From Hemicentrotus pulcherrimus (taxonomy: Eukaryota; Echinodermata; Echinoidea; Camarodonta; Strongylocentrotidae), in the NCBI GenBank assembly GCA_003118195.1, contig BEXV01000103.1:45839-89572 (forward strand): 43,734 bases of DNA. The letters run 5' to 3'. The notes under the pieces were generated by a model. It was not told where the DNA came from and searched no databases. It was given only the letters and a program-made list of their open reading frames with translations. The position numbers and the translations under genes are program-made. How positions within the stretch are numbered: position 1 is the first letter of the stretch; each line of letters opens with the position of its first letter. Positions 33,011 to 42,464 of the stretch are shown here, one piece after another.

Positions 33011-33340
33011 TCATTTTTCACTTCGGACAGGGTCTTTAAAGATGGCACAAGATGCCGCGCTTTCATTGCCCCTAGCCACAATGTGAGTACATGGAGAATG
33101 CGGACGAAAACAACTGAAATCGTAAGGGAATAACCGGCGTTGGATTAGCTTCCATTGATTTTCACCTGCCTGAAATCTAGACAACTGGGTTGCCCAACGC
33201 AGCGTCATCGTCTTGTCATGTTTGACCGGTATCGTACAAATGTTGGTTGCTGCATGTAGCGATGCCCGAAGAAGACTCCGTCTCCAATTATGGGAAAGGA
33301 CAATATATCGGTAATTCCCAGTTGTTGAAAAGTAGCATCA
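33011..33340 (-). CDS. Open frame, about 108 codons, uncertain
   Basis: A minus-strand frame stays open from a TGA near 33340 to TGA at 33011-33013. It includes NWRRSLLRASLHAATNICTI and, after the only ATG (33206-33208), MTLRWATQLSRFQAGENQWK. A splice-donor-like GGCAG|GTGAAA falls inside it. The local DNA is GC-richer than average. A plus-strand exon candidate (33042-33082) overlaps, and at most one is likely to be real. No family is recognised. Confidence 0.15.
33042..33082 (+). CDS. Candidate short first coding exon
   Basis: ATG at 33042 sits in a near-ideal context (AAAGATGG, purine at -3 and G at +4), encodes MAQDAALSLPLAT and meets a strong donor (AAT|GTGAGTAC, GT at 33083). Short exons of this kind arise often by chance. 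No linked acceptor or second exon was identified. Confidence 0.15.
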
Positions 33341-33382
33341 CAGCGTTCAGTCTTTATTAACACTTAGAGACAGAGTTAAATA

Positions 33383-33693
33383 CAGGAAGGGTTTCACAAA
33401 GATCGTGAGTCGACCTTTACTCTAAGTTAGACTTATATATTATGGAGAGCCTTTTGTAGCCTTTACAAAATATTTTCAGAAGCAAAAATTCAAGTATTTT
33501 AGACTTTCCATAAATTCCATATCAAGAACATAATATCTTCTTGATAATAAAAATATGAATGATTTGAACCAACATTTTATGCTTTGTAGAAAAGCTTTTA
33601 CAAAATATTTTCAAAGATGCCAACGGCTTTCCATAATTGTTAAGTCTGACTCAGAGATAACTTAAACTTAAGATCTTTGTGAAACACCCCCTG
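33383..33693. mobile_element. TTTCACAAAG-type MITE, copy 2
   Basis: Collinear with copy 1 at 8982 in the same orientation: both share TATGGAGAGCC, CATAAATTCCA(C/T)ATCAAGAACAT, AATATGAATGATTTGAA, CCAACGGCTTTCCATAATTG (CTAACGG in copy 1) and the end CTTTGTGAAACACCCCCT. Terminal repeats begin CAGG and are about 60 bases long. Neither copy encodes protein. Confidence 0.9.
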
Positions 33694-33795
33694 GTGATGT
33701 AATTACTTTGCGAATGAAACTGCCCGGTAGCAATTGGGAACAGATGATGTTACAGTACATACGATTTAATGTATTCTGTGAGGTTGTGTCGCTTA

Positions 33796-33833
33796 AAGCA
33801 TGGAGATAAATCTCTTTTTTTATCTCCATGCTT
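33796..33833. repeat. Perfect 15-bp hairpin
   Basis: AAGCATGGAGATAAA (33796-33810) pairs with TTTATCTCCATGCTT (33819-33833) around an 8-base pyrimidine loop. The outer bases continue to pair imperfectly. Too short for a typical microRNA precursor. Role unknown. Confidence 0.9.
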
Positions 33834-34011
33834 AAAGTCACACGCACTGCGCACATAAATAGGTATGTAGGACTTGACACACCTACGTAGAATAAAGGTT
33901 TGGTACCTATACCAGCAATATTCTGTGTCTTTTTCCCAATAACTGGGTTTAAATAAATTTTGGAGAACCAGCTTTTTGAGGGGATATTTCTACTACGATG
34001 TTCTTCTTTTA

Positions 34012-34567
34012 AAACTGACTTCAACAGGATGAGCAAGTTGGCAACATATTTTATACTTGCCAAAACTGCACATTGTTTTTAATGTTTAGCGCCCCTTATA
34101 CGCTTTAATCAAAACTTTTCGTTTCATGCCATTCTCAGGTTGGGCCCCGTAGTCCCACTACGGGTATGTATCCTTTTATTTGATGAAAATTGCGAAAATT
34201 CGAGTATCATCTCGCTCGGTCAAAATCCCATTTCTGTGTCGTAAGAAGGCCTGTTCTCATCAGTCGAAGGTGCAAAATAACCCGCTATANAAACTGACTT
34301 CAACAGGATGAGCAAGTTGGCAACATATTTTATACTTGCCAAAACTGCACATTGTTTTTAATGTTTAGCGCCCCTTATACGCTTTAATCAAAACTTTTCG
34401 TTTCATGCCATTCTCAGGTTGGGCCCCGTAGTCCCACTACGGGTATGTATCCTTTTATTTGATGAAAATTGCGAAAATTCGAGTATCATCTCGCTCGGTC
34501 AAAATCCCATTTCTGTGTCGTAAGAAGGCCTGTTCTCATCAGTCGAAGGTGCAAAATAACCCGCTAT
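34012..34567. repeat. Exact direct duplication across a single N
   Basis: The 277 bases at 34012-34288 are repeated without any difference I can see at 34291-34567, separated by one intervening base and one N (34290). Biological tandem copies elsewhere in this window are all diverged. The natural explanation is two contig ends that overlap but were joined end to end. Confidence 0.95.
34146..34164. repeat. Perfect 8-bp hairpin with 3-base loop
   Basis: CCCGTAGT and ACTACGGG flank CCC. It is repeated in the duplicated segment at about 34425-34443, so it is probably one locus. Confidence 0.85.
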
Positions 34568-34569
34568 TT

Positions 34570-35014
34570 TAACTAGCCCGATCTCACATTAGCCAGCTAA
34601 TTTGCGTTTACATCAGCCCGCAGGCGCTATTAGCGGGCTATTTGATCGAGAAAACATTCCTGTAAATATAGGCCTTGTTCCTAAAATAGCCCACTAATAG
34701 TAATAAAGTGGGCTAATTTGCTAGTTTGGGATGAACGTCTCGGTGTGTTAAAGACGCAATTTAGTGATTCGGGAAAAAAAGATCCCGAGTCTGAAAATAG
34801 CGGGCTATTTTGCAATTTCGGTCTGATGATGATGATGACAGGCCTACAGACAATTTAGGAGGAAAATAAATAGTAGAAAGGAAATGAATAGGGAGCTCGA
34901 GGGGAGAAAAATAAATACTTAAGAAGAAATAGAAATAAGAGTGATTAAAAAAAAGAAGAGAGAAATAACGATAGAAAACATGTGATAACATGATGCAAAG
35001 TCCATCTCATATAC
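34570..35014. other. Non-coding stretch rich in TAGCCCGCTA-like words
   Basis: AGCCCGCT, TAGCGGGCTATTT and CCCACTA/TAGTGGGCTA-like words recur on both strands between 34550 and 34815, suggesting a decayed inverted-repeat element. Boundaries cannot be set. Confidence 0.4.
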
Positions 35015-35018
35015 TTAA

Positions 35019-35413
35019 AGGCATTGTTTAACAATGTTTCAAGATTTATAAATGTGAGATGCATGACCCTAAATGTAATCTGTGTCTGTGAAATGGTGTA
35101 ATATTTGATCCATAAAAAAATGCGCTACAAAATCATCATGAGTTCAAAAAATAATAATTTTGAGTAACTATTTTTTGACATACTCATTTTCTTCAGTAGA
35201 CAGTAGTGTTATAAACAAACTGTTCAAAACTATGTAGCAAACATTTTTTGACATTTCTAATTCCAATCATAATTATCTTGATAATCGGACTTGCGATCGA
35301 CTTGTAAAAGTCATGGGATTTCCGACTGACCTAAAAGTTTAGAAAATTATGATTGCAGCATTAGCAAACTATAGGATTTGGTTTAGAATCTGAGGCAAAA
35401 ATACCTAATCCCT
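35019..35413 (-). mobile_element. TTAA-flanked MITE, left copy
   Basis: Flanked by TTAA on both sides (35015-35018 and 35414-35417), a target site used by piggyBac and Kolobok transposons. Read on the minus strand it runs from AGGGATTAGGTA to AACAATGCCT. The two ends form a short AGG(G/C)ATT inverted repeat. Its sequence matches 36218 onward in opposite orientation, for example GACTTTTACAAG(T/C)CGATCGC and GATTATCAAGATA. It has no coding frame. Confidence 0.85.
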
Positions 35414-35417
35414 TTAA

Positions 35418-36213
35418 AAACCATAATTTGTTTAGTCCCCGTTGGGTTAAAAGTAGATTAATGCATCCACGAATATGCATTGATCTACCTCGGAGTAGCG
35501 GATAATGGATTCTTTAGACGTAACATCCGTATGAGTGATGTTTTAATTATAACTGTACCCGAAGACTTTTTCCATTTCTCAGACGATGGAAAAACATGAA
35601 AACAAAAATGATACCCATATGTGATGCATTACATGATGTATGCTTTCGGGGAAAGGTGAAAACTATTTATGAATCTCTTTCTTTATTTTGAAAGGATAAC
35701 CTAGGGAGACAAATTCCCCATATATCTCTCTATCTTCCCTCCCTCTTTATATTTACATTTACCCCAGATTCGTATCCTTACCGAACTCTTCAATTTGTCA
35801 AACTATGCAAGTATGTTTTAATCGTGTTCTTACAAATTCACAAGTAAAACATTATCATGTATAACTTTGATATAACAGAGTGCGTTTTTTTAAACACGTA
35901 GTACTGAATATTTTTAACGATTTATTATTTTTTTTCTCAAATACTGTTGATTTAGTAACTTTGTTTATTATTATTAAACATGTCATTGTTGTGTACATCG
36001 ACCGTACCTGCCTGAGCTACTACCGGGAGCTGCTGTCACTCTTGATCGGGGAATTAGCTCGTTTTGAGTTCTGATCGTCATCATTCTGCCTGTCTCCGTT
36101 ACATCACTTGACCCGAATTGACTTCAATCTCATCCCTTATACATCCAATCAAGAAGTTCACTTCCAGAGGCTCGAGCAGATGCGAGGCGGCAAAACCGCG
36201 ACGGGTCCTTGTT
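35418..36213. other. Unique segment between two inverted MITEs
   Basis: About 800 bases lie between the two TTAA elements. The left part is AT-rich. The right part (36000-36210) is richer in CpG and contains the minus-strand exon candidate with plausible 5' UTR sequence upstream of it. Confidence 0.5.
36008..36084 (-). CDS. Candidate first coding exon, minus strand
   Basis: On the minus strand, ATG at 36082-36084 (A at -3) begins MMTIRTQNELIPRSRVTAAP, then GSSSG, and reaches a donor GGCAG|GTACGG (GT at 36006-36007). The frame closes soon after the donor, as expected on entering an intron. An in-frame TGA lies upstream, so this ATG could be the true start. The polar, serine/arginine-rich N terminus is typical of a disordered start. 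No family is recognised. The exon lies between two mobile elements, which argues for an old host segment that the elements flanked. Confidence 0.3.
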
Positions 36214-36571
36214 TTAAAGGGAATAGGTAACTTTAATTGTCTCAGATTCTGAAGCATAATTCTGGATTTAGCTCATGCTGCGATGATAACTATAGACCTT
36301 GAGGTCAGTCATTCCAAGACTTTTACAAGCCGATCGCCTGTCTGATTATCAAGATATTTATGATTAAAAATCTAAATCAAATTTTGCGTTTTCCTATAGG
36401 TTTTCGTAACACTACAGTCTATAGGGGAAAACGAGTATGGTAAAATCGGTCATTCAAAGATTTTCACTTTTTTGGAGGCACTTCATGATCGCAATAATTT
36501 GTTTAGGGCTTCGCCATATCAAAGAATCTGATAAAACATGGCACCGTGTATATCAGATTTAACATTAGGGA

Positions 36572-36795
36572 CTAGCCGTAGAGCAAATGTAACCTAGGCA
36601 TAATTATTAGGGACTTTTAGATTTGCACGACGAGAACGTGGACTGCTTCATGTGACATCCTTTCAAGGCACTGGCAGTGCCCTAAAAGGACGTCACATTG
36701 CCTTTAGGATGTCCCACAGAGCAGTCCACGTTCTCGTCGTGCATATCTAAAAGTCCCTAATAATTATGCCTAGGTTACATCTGCTCTACGGCTAG
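36572..36795. repeat. Foldback: 76-bp inverted repeat, 72-base spacer
   Basis: The left arm (36572-36647) and right arm (36720-36795) are reverse complements with two mismatches, starting CTAGCCGTAGAGCA and ending AACGTGGACTGCT at the spacer. The spacer itself contains further inverted words (GGCACTG/CAGTGCC, GACATCCT/AGGATGTC). A transcript would form a long, nearly perfect hairpin. The high arm identity implies recent formation or gene-conversion maintenance. Confidence 0.95.
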
Positions 36796-37380
36796 GATAG
36801 GGCGGCCGTACGCCCTGAAATCGAGAGAGATACTTGCGGCGACCGCAGAGAATCTGCGGTAGCATCATGGTCACCCTAGTGCGAATCTCTATTTTTACAG
36901 GCCGTGCGAGTCGCCGTGGGATTATAAAGCGGAGTTATAACTGCTTTCATTTCTTGGTTCGCCGTAGCGATTAGACACGCCGTAGCCATGCGGTAGAGCT
37001 GTTCCACGGCGACCGTACGTCGGATGTACGGTTGCGTTTTATATACTCCAGGGGTGAAGAGGTAGCAACAGTCTGGCCGCACAGTTGCCGTATGGTCCCC
37101 CTTTCGGCCGCCTTGCGAGCACCTTGAGGCTACCTTACGTCTGCCTTAGTATTTATCAAAAAGCTACGGCCACCGCAGGGACGCCCTAAGGCGATATTGC
37201 GTCATCACTTTAAAGGCCGTACGGCAGTCGCGGATTTTCTGGCTCCAAATATTTGAAATACGCCGTGCGGCTACCCTAACATAATTATGTGATCGCCCCG
37301 TATGTGACCGTGGGAATGGTGTGGCGTTCCTATAATTGTTATTGGCCGTATATTTTAGACCGCACGGCCGCCGCGGTAAA
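36796..37380. repeat. GC-rich block of degenerate GCCGTACGG words
   Basis: Variants of GGCCGTACGCC, GCCGTGCGG, CGACCGTACG and GCGGTAGC recur every 20-60 bases on both strands, with many short self-complementary stretches. It sits inside the right TTAA element next to the foldback. Similar in style to 22305-22560. The frames across it are incidental. Confidence 0.65.
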
Positions 37381-37526
37381 TGAGACTAATAAACAATGCC
37401 TTTAAATAATGACGTGCATTGTATTAGCTTTACACTAATGCATCATATAAGTCATAGCTTAGTTAATACAAGCAAGTTCTTTGTTGATCGCAGTTCATGT
37501 TACATGTTTTAAAAAGCGCGTCTATT

Positions 37527-37715
37527 TTATTTATTTATTTATTTATTCATTTATTATTGTTATAATTTTTTTGTTGTTGCATTTATTTATTTATTTTTAT
37601 TTTTTTATTATTTTTTTTTTTATATTTATTTATTTATTTATTTATATTTTTATTTGTTTTTTATTATTTTTATTTTTATTTTTATTTTTATTTTTATTTT
37701 TATTTTTATTTTTGG
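37527..37715. repeat. (TTTA)n and (TTTTTA)n microsatellites
   Basis: TTTA units (about 37527-37645) give way to hexamer TTTTTA units (about 37668-37712), followed by a G run. Confidence 0.95.
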
Positions 37716-38054
37716 GGGAGGAGTCTTTTCCCCCCACCCCATCCATTTCTCTATTTAAATGGAGAGATGTGCTTCATAAGCCCCCGCATGTTCGCCATTG
37801 CTAGAATACGCCATCCCCGCCCCTCCCGTGCGTGTAATTCCGCTGCTGAGTAAAAGGGGGCTCATGAATTCTCCTGAATGAGTCACTGGGAGTCACGCCA
37901 TGACCTATTGCGCTAAACTAACCTCCCTGAGGCTGTCGACATGAATAACCTTCCTGTGTTTGCTAGCTAGTTAGTAACATTGCAAGGCATTTGTTGCAAA
38001 TGATCGAGAGAGCTTGTCAAAAGTACTTGAAATGTTCTTATTTTTCTATGAAGA
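37716..38054. other. Non-coding stretch
   Basis: Nothing supported. Confidence 0.35.
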
Positions 38055-38059
38055 TTTAC

Positions 38060-38290
38060 ATTGTAAAGTGGTTCTATCGCTTGACTCTCAAAAGGCTGAT
38101 GGTTCGAATCCCATGCATGCCGGCACGAAAAAAAACCTTTGGCAAGACATTAATCTACATTTTCCACTTTACAGCCAAGGCTTCAGGGCAGGCAATTGCT
38201 TGGGTATTAATAAGAAAGTGGCCCGTAGGAAAAGCAGGTTGATGCCGCTATACCCTGGAAAAATAACTGATTTAACTTATATATATATAA
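38060..38290 (+). mobile_element. tRNA-derived SINE, plus strand, degenerate
   Basis: AGTGGTTCTATCGCTTGACT, then CTCAA, resembles a D-arm and anticodon region, followed by a perfect B box GGTTCGAATCC (about 38102). The body block CTTTGGCAAGACATTAATC parallels TTTGGTAAGGCATTGATCC in the SINE at 18795-19076. The end near ATACCCTGGAAAAAT is not sharply defined. Confidence 0.65.
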
Positions 38291-38299
38291 CTTATCATG

Positions 38300-38800
38300 T
38301 CAATAAAAACTTCTTTAGGCATGTTTAAAAACGGTAACATTTGCAGCTGTGAAGCCCAGGAAACGGGATCAGTGCACGGGATATGGGAGTTTATCCCACC
38401 ATCCCACCCCTCCTCTCTCTACCTTTCCATACCTCCTTCCGGAGAGAAGACGTGTGTGTGGATCATTGCTCGAACCGATGCAGAAGACATCAGCTGCACC
38501 AATCACCTAAAACAGATTCGACTCGTTGACCCGTCTTGAGGCAAGATTAGACATCATCATCAATTCTGAGCACGGACCTCCGGCTTTCAAGTAGACAAGC
38601 ACTTTACAAGACAGTTATGCGACCTGCTTTAGTATTCAATTGTTTTAAAGACGGTGTGAAGTGTTTGGACTGATTCGCGTCATGACGTGAATTGAACGAA
38701 GATTCTAAGTTATTCCAAATTCAAGTTGTGATCGTAAGTAAGTGGATTGCGGGTGGCAGTAGTCTCCCTCTTTATAGGTCATTATCATTGGTATCATCCT
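38300..38800. other. Non-coding stretch
   Basis: Nothing supported. Confidence 0.35.
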
Positions 38801-38807
38801 TCTCTTC

Positions 38808-39095
38808 CTAATCATCATCATCGTCATCATCATCATCGTCGTCGTCTTCGTCGGCATGCTCATCATCATTATTATAATCACAATCACCATTATTATCATC
38901 ATCATCATCATCACCATCAACATTATCGTCATCATTCCCATTATCGTCTTTATCATCATAATCATCCTCGTAATTAGCATGATCATGATCTTCATAACCA
39001 TCATCATTATAACCATCAACATGATCATCATTATATTTTGTCACTGCCATCGTCTTCATCATTATCATCCTAATCGTCATCATCATCACCATCAA
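38808..39095. repeat. (ATC)n trinucleotide tract
   Basis: An interrupted ATC/ATT array. On the minus strand it yields long acidic or methionine-rich frames that are repeat artefacts. Confidence 0.95.
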
Positions 39096-39257
39096 TTGTA
39101 AGGACACTTATTGACTTTCAAGCAGACAATCACTTGTAGCTGTTTCTTTTAACATAGCATCATTTTAAAGACGGATTGCGTAAACAAAAAAAACGCACAT
39201 TCTAGGTTATTTAATGTACTAGCACAGCAATCTTTCCCAGGCATCACACAACTTTTG

Positions 39258-39340
39258 ATTTGATTTGATTTGATTTATTTATTTTTCATACCTCGAAATG
39301 AAATAAAACTGAAATATAATCATCATCAAAATAATAATCA
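39258..39340 (-). repeat. (GATTT)n array with possible retroelement tail
   Basis: TTGATTTGATTTGATTTGAT then TTATTTATTTTTCATACCTC resembles the minus-strand simple-repeat tails at 15885 and 24660. Retroelement origin is tentative. Confidence 0.4.
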
Positions 39341-39344
39341 TCAT

Positions 39345-40140
39345 TATCGAAACGTCATGATCAACATTATCATCATCAGCGCTTTAATCATTATCATCCA
39401 TTCTTAGCACAGTTCTCTGGCTTTTAGACAGTAAACAACGTTCGCATTGAGAAATAAAAAAGGAGACCATGGTGTTCATGGTGAAAAAAGATGTATGAAA
39501 TTTCCCTTAAATGTAGGCGTAACCACTCAATTCCTTGAGGAGCCCTCTTTCACATTAGTAAAGAACAGGAAAATGCACATTCTACGTCATTAAAAGTATT
39601 CAAGTATTCCACGAAAACTGTGGCCGTCTCTTTCAGCGGTGCATAACGTCCCTTCCTCCCTATTCCGCAATCGAAATTCAGTCTAGGAATTAATTCACTT
39701 ACTTGATTATTCACTTTCTTTTAATAAACTCACTTATGAAGATGAGAGACGCCTCTTTTTATATTCAATTTAAACAAAACGTCACCTCAAAAACTTTGGT
39801 TGCAAAGTTGTAGAAACGAGTTTTTATTTCGATGGATCTTCATTCCACATGACGAACCCAAGACGTGATTCTATCTTTGCAATTACTGTGGGAGTTCTGT
39901 GTGTGTACAATGGAAAAAAAATCATCAGAAGTTTTACTTTAAACTCATATTTCGAAACCATCCCATCCGAGAAAAGTGATTGGACCATTAGGGCAAACAA
40001 TACACTCTCCGATCATTCTCATGTTCCTTCATGAAAACCAAATATAAAACGATCTCCTTTGAAACGAAAGGTTATTAAACGGGAATTTAATCCTGGATAT
40101 GCACATCATTGAATACCTCTGACTATTGCACGTGACGTCG
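39345..40140. other. Non-coding stretch
   Basis: Nothing supported upstream of the start-like site at 40143. Confidence 0.35.
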
Positions 40141-40162
40141 ACATGGCGGAACGTTTGAAAAG
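40130..40162 (+). CDS. Candidate start codon with E-box/CRE-like context
   Basis: CACGTGACGTCGACATGGCG combines an E-box (CACGTG), a CRE-like GTGACGTC and an ATG in good context (G at -3, G at +4; ATG at 40143). MAERLK is followed by a possible donor AAAAG|GTACGC at 40163. Without splicing the frame is only 11 codons. No second exon is identified. Confidence 0.15.
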
Positions 40163-40488
40163 GTACGCCCCGGGATAACGCTTTTACACTTTCGAAATAA
40201 GTAAATTACCACGGGGAAATCATGATAAGTGCTTATTTGTATTCAATATAATCAATTTAATTGGCAATGTCTCAGGACATTAGCTGATACCGTTTCATCT
40301 CAGTGTACCAGCACCAGGTACAAGAACGTGAATTTGAGTACACATCCCAGTCAGTTATAAAGGGGGCAGGGGAGGACCTGGGGGGTTCAGTGATTCAGGT
40401 CGCTTACCATCTCCCTGTTTTGTTGTTTCTTTAAAGAGGATGGTTCTGAATTCATATGGACGTACATATGACTTGATTTGTTTGACCC

Positions 40489-40750
40489 CCCTCCCCCCTC
40501 TCTCTCTCTCTCTCCCTCTCTTTCTTTTTCTCTTTCTTCCCCACATTACCCTTCTTTTTCTCCCTCGCTTTCATCTCTCTTGATCTCTCTCCGTCAACCC
40601 TCTTTCACTCTCCCTCTTTTCTCTACCTATCTATATACATATATATATATATCTCTCTTTGCCTCTCTTTTCCCTCTCACTCTGCCTGTTTTTCTCCCTG
40701 TATCCCCTCTCTTTCTCTTTCTCTCTCTCTCTCTCTCTCTCTTCCCCTCC
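40489..40750. repeat. (CT)n-rich tract
   Basis: CT arrays with CCC and AT interruptions, including an (AT)n run near 40635-40651. Frames over it are artefacts. Confidence 0.95.
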
Positions 40751-40855
40751 CTCTCTGAAAATGACTCGGAGGTTAAATAATGGAAACACAAACGAATTCT
40801 TTCAGTTGATATGGTGTCCTTATTGAGCGTGAATTGGATATTATGACGGTATGTC

Positions 40856-40985
40856 CAGGGAGCCGTTTTCCGAAACCGTCAGAAATCTAACTTCTTATAC
40901 ATCCCACTGAAGCGTGAGTTATAGAATTGACACGCGTTTCCATGGAATGCCAACGAACTTAGATCTTTCGGGAAACTGGCCCCTG
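40856..40985. mobile_element. Short MITE (about 130 bases)
   Basis: Ends CAGGGAGCCGTTTTCCGAAA and, reverse-complemented from the right, CAGGGGCCAGTTTCCCGAAA; both continue to GAAATCTAA/AGATCTAAG. The CAGGG end resembles the MITEs at 8982 and 42465, but the inner sequence is distinct. No target duplication could be read. Confidence 0.75.
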
Positions 40986-41700
40986 AAGACCATGGGCACT
41001 ACCAGTTCGAGCAATTGATCAAGGGATGGGCAGACATTTATCCCACCAGTGCATCTAAGCATGATTTCTGTCGTCAAAATCATAAACGTTTCACGATATG
41101 TTGCCTCAATACCAATGGATATAACACAACGATGTGGATATTTGTTTGGGCCTTCTAAATTATTGTCATGTATGATTTGATTTGCATAGGGTCAAATAAA
41201 TTCTGATAGCCACCAACATTAAATTTTGATAAATCATTACCTGAAAAACCAAAAAGTACTCGTTATGACAGCGGTATAGCATTACGCATTCTCTAGTTAT
41301 GAAATTACATCTTTTTTTTCAAATTGTATCGATTCTTTTTTCTTATTTCTCCTTTTCTCCATTTGTTTTTTTCCTTTATTTTCGTTTATTTTCATTTTTT
41401 TCTTAAAGTCTCACAGATTGTGTAACTTTCCAACAAAAAATTAACCATACAAAAGCTTACAAGTTTATACGTTAGTGTTGAATAATCCCTGAGTTATGAG
41501 TGAGTACTCGAAATAACACTGAAGCTTAATTTCTTGCAATACATTTCTATTCCTAATCTGTGATACGTGGAAAAGATATGCTTAATGCCGTATTATCCGC
41601 CCACAGAAATGCATTAAAACCGTATAAATAATCGAGGGGCTTTAAGGGAAGCGTTTTAGGGTTCCTTTAGTAATATTGCAGAGGGAGTCCTTACTACCAA
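40986..41700. other. Non-coding stretch with T-rich tract
   Basis: A T-rich tract lies at 41310-41405. Nothing gene-like was seen. Confidence 0.4.
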
Positions 41701-41719
41701 CACGAACTAAGATCTCAAT

Positions 41720-42090
41720 AATCGACCTGTCACAGATTATTGTGCACTATATCTTGTCTTACCATTTAAGAACTTGACATCTAAACGAGCGAATTATACT
41801 TTTTCTTTTCCAGACAAAGGCACCCCACCATTGGCCTGTGATGGAGCATCTAATCAATCATTAGATTTCATTCCAGATGTATTCTTGCTATTTAGACGAG
41901 TAAATTAATATCCTACCAATCCTACCATTGTCCTGTGATGGAGTATATAATAAATCATTTAATCTCATTCAAAATGTATTCTTGTTATTAAGACGAGGAC
42001 ATTATTCCTTTGACGCACGGAACCTGCCATTGGCCGGTCATGTAATACATCATTTTATTTCCGACGCGATTATAATTGACATGTAGACGA
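41720..42090. repeat. Four-unit diverged tandem repeat, about 100-base unit
   Basis: Units start near 41723, 41830, 41927 and 42029, each with a form of CCATTGGCCTGTGATGGAG near the start and TTCTTG(C/T)TATT(T/A)AGACGAG near the end. Spacing is 97-107 bases. The first and last units are the most decayed. Confidence 0.8.
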
Positions 42091-42118
42091 AGAAGTCTTT
42101 ATTTCGCTTTGAGGATAC

Positions 42119-42200
42119 CCTCTCTCTCTCTCTTTCTCTCACACACTCTATGACACTCTCTCCCCAATCCTTCTCTCACACAACCACACACGCACACATG
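42119..42200. repeat. (CT)n and (CA)n microsatellite
   Basis: A CT run followed by CA-rich sequence. Confidence 0.85.
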
Positions 42201-42464
42201 AAAACAACAAGATATTAGCAACTCCTAGAAAGAGCGACCTCGCGTCCATGTGCAAACGTGACAACGTCGTAATCCGAACATGCTTTGTATGGGACATACA
42301 GTAGGACATTGAAATAGCACTTGTATCAACTTGATTTTTTTTTTACAGATCGTGTTGCCCGCGCGCACATTCTTTTGAAGAGCTTATCACCATACACAGA
42401 AAATCGAAAAGACTTCCAACAACGAACTCAAGGGCAATGTCAACACTTGTAGTCTATAAAAATT

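Larger units (their letters stand above)
36218..37401 (+). mobile_element. TTAA-flanked MITE, right copy, interrupted
   Basis: TTAA flanks the element at 36214-36217 and 37402-37405. It starts AGGGAATAGGTA and ends AATAAACAATGCCT, matching the reverse complement of the left copy. Homology to the left copy runs to about 36570 (ending CAGATTTAACATTAGGG) and resumes only for the last few tens of bases, so about 800 bases (36571-37375) are extra. Confidence 0.8.

Noticed and set aside
38705..39107. Methionine-rich, acidic and histidine-rich frames
   Set aside because: All are readings of an ATC/ATT trinucleotide array.
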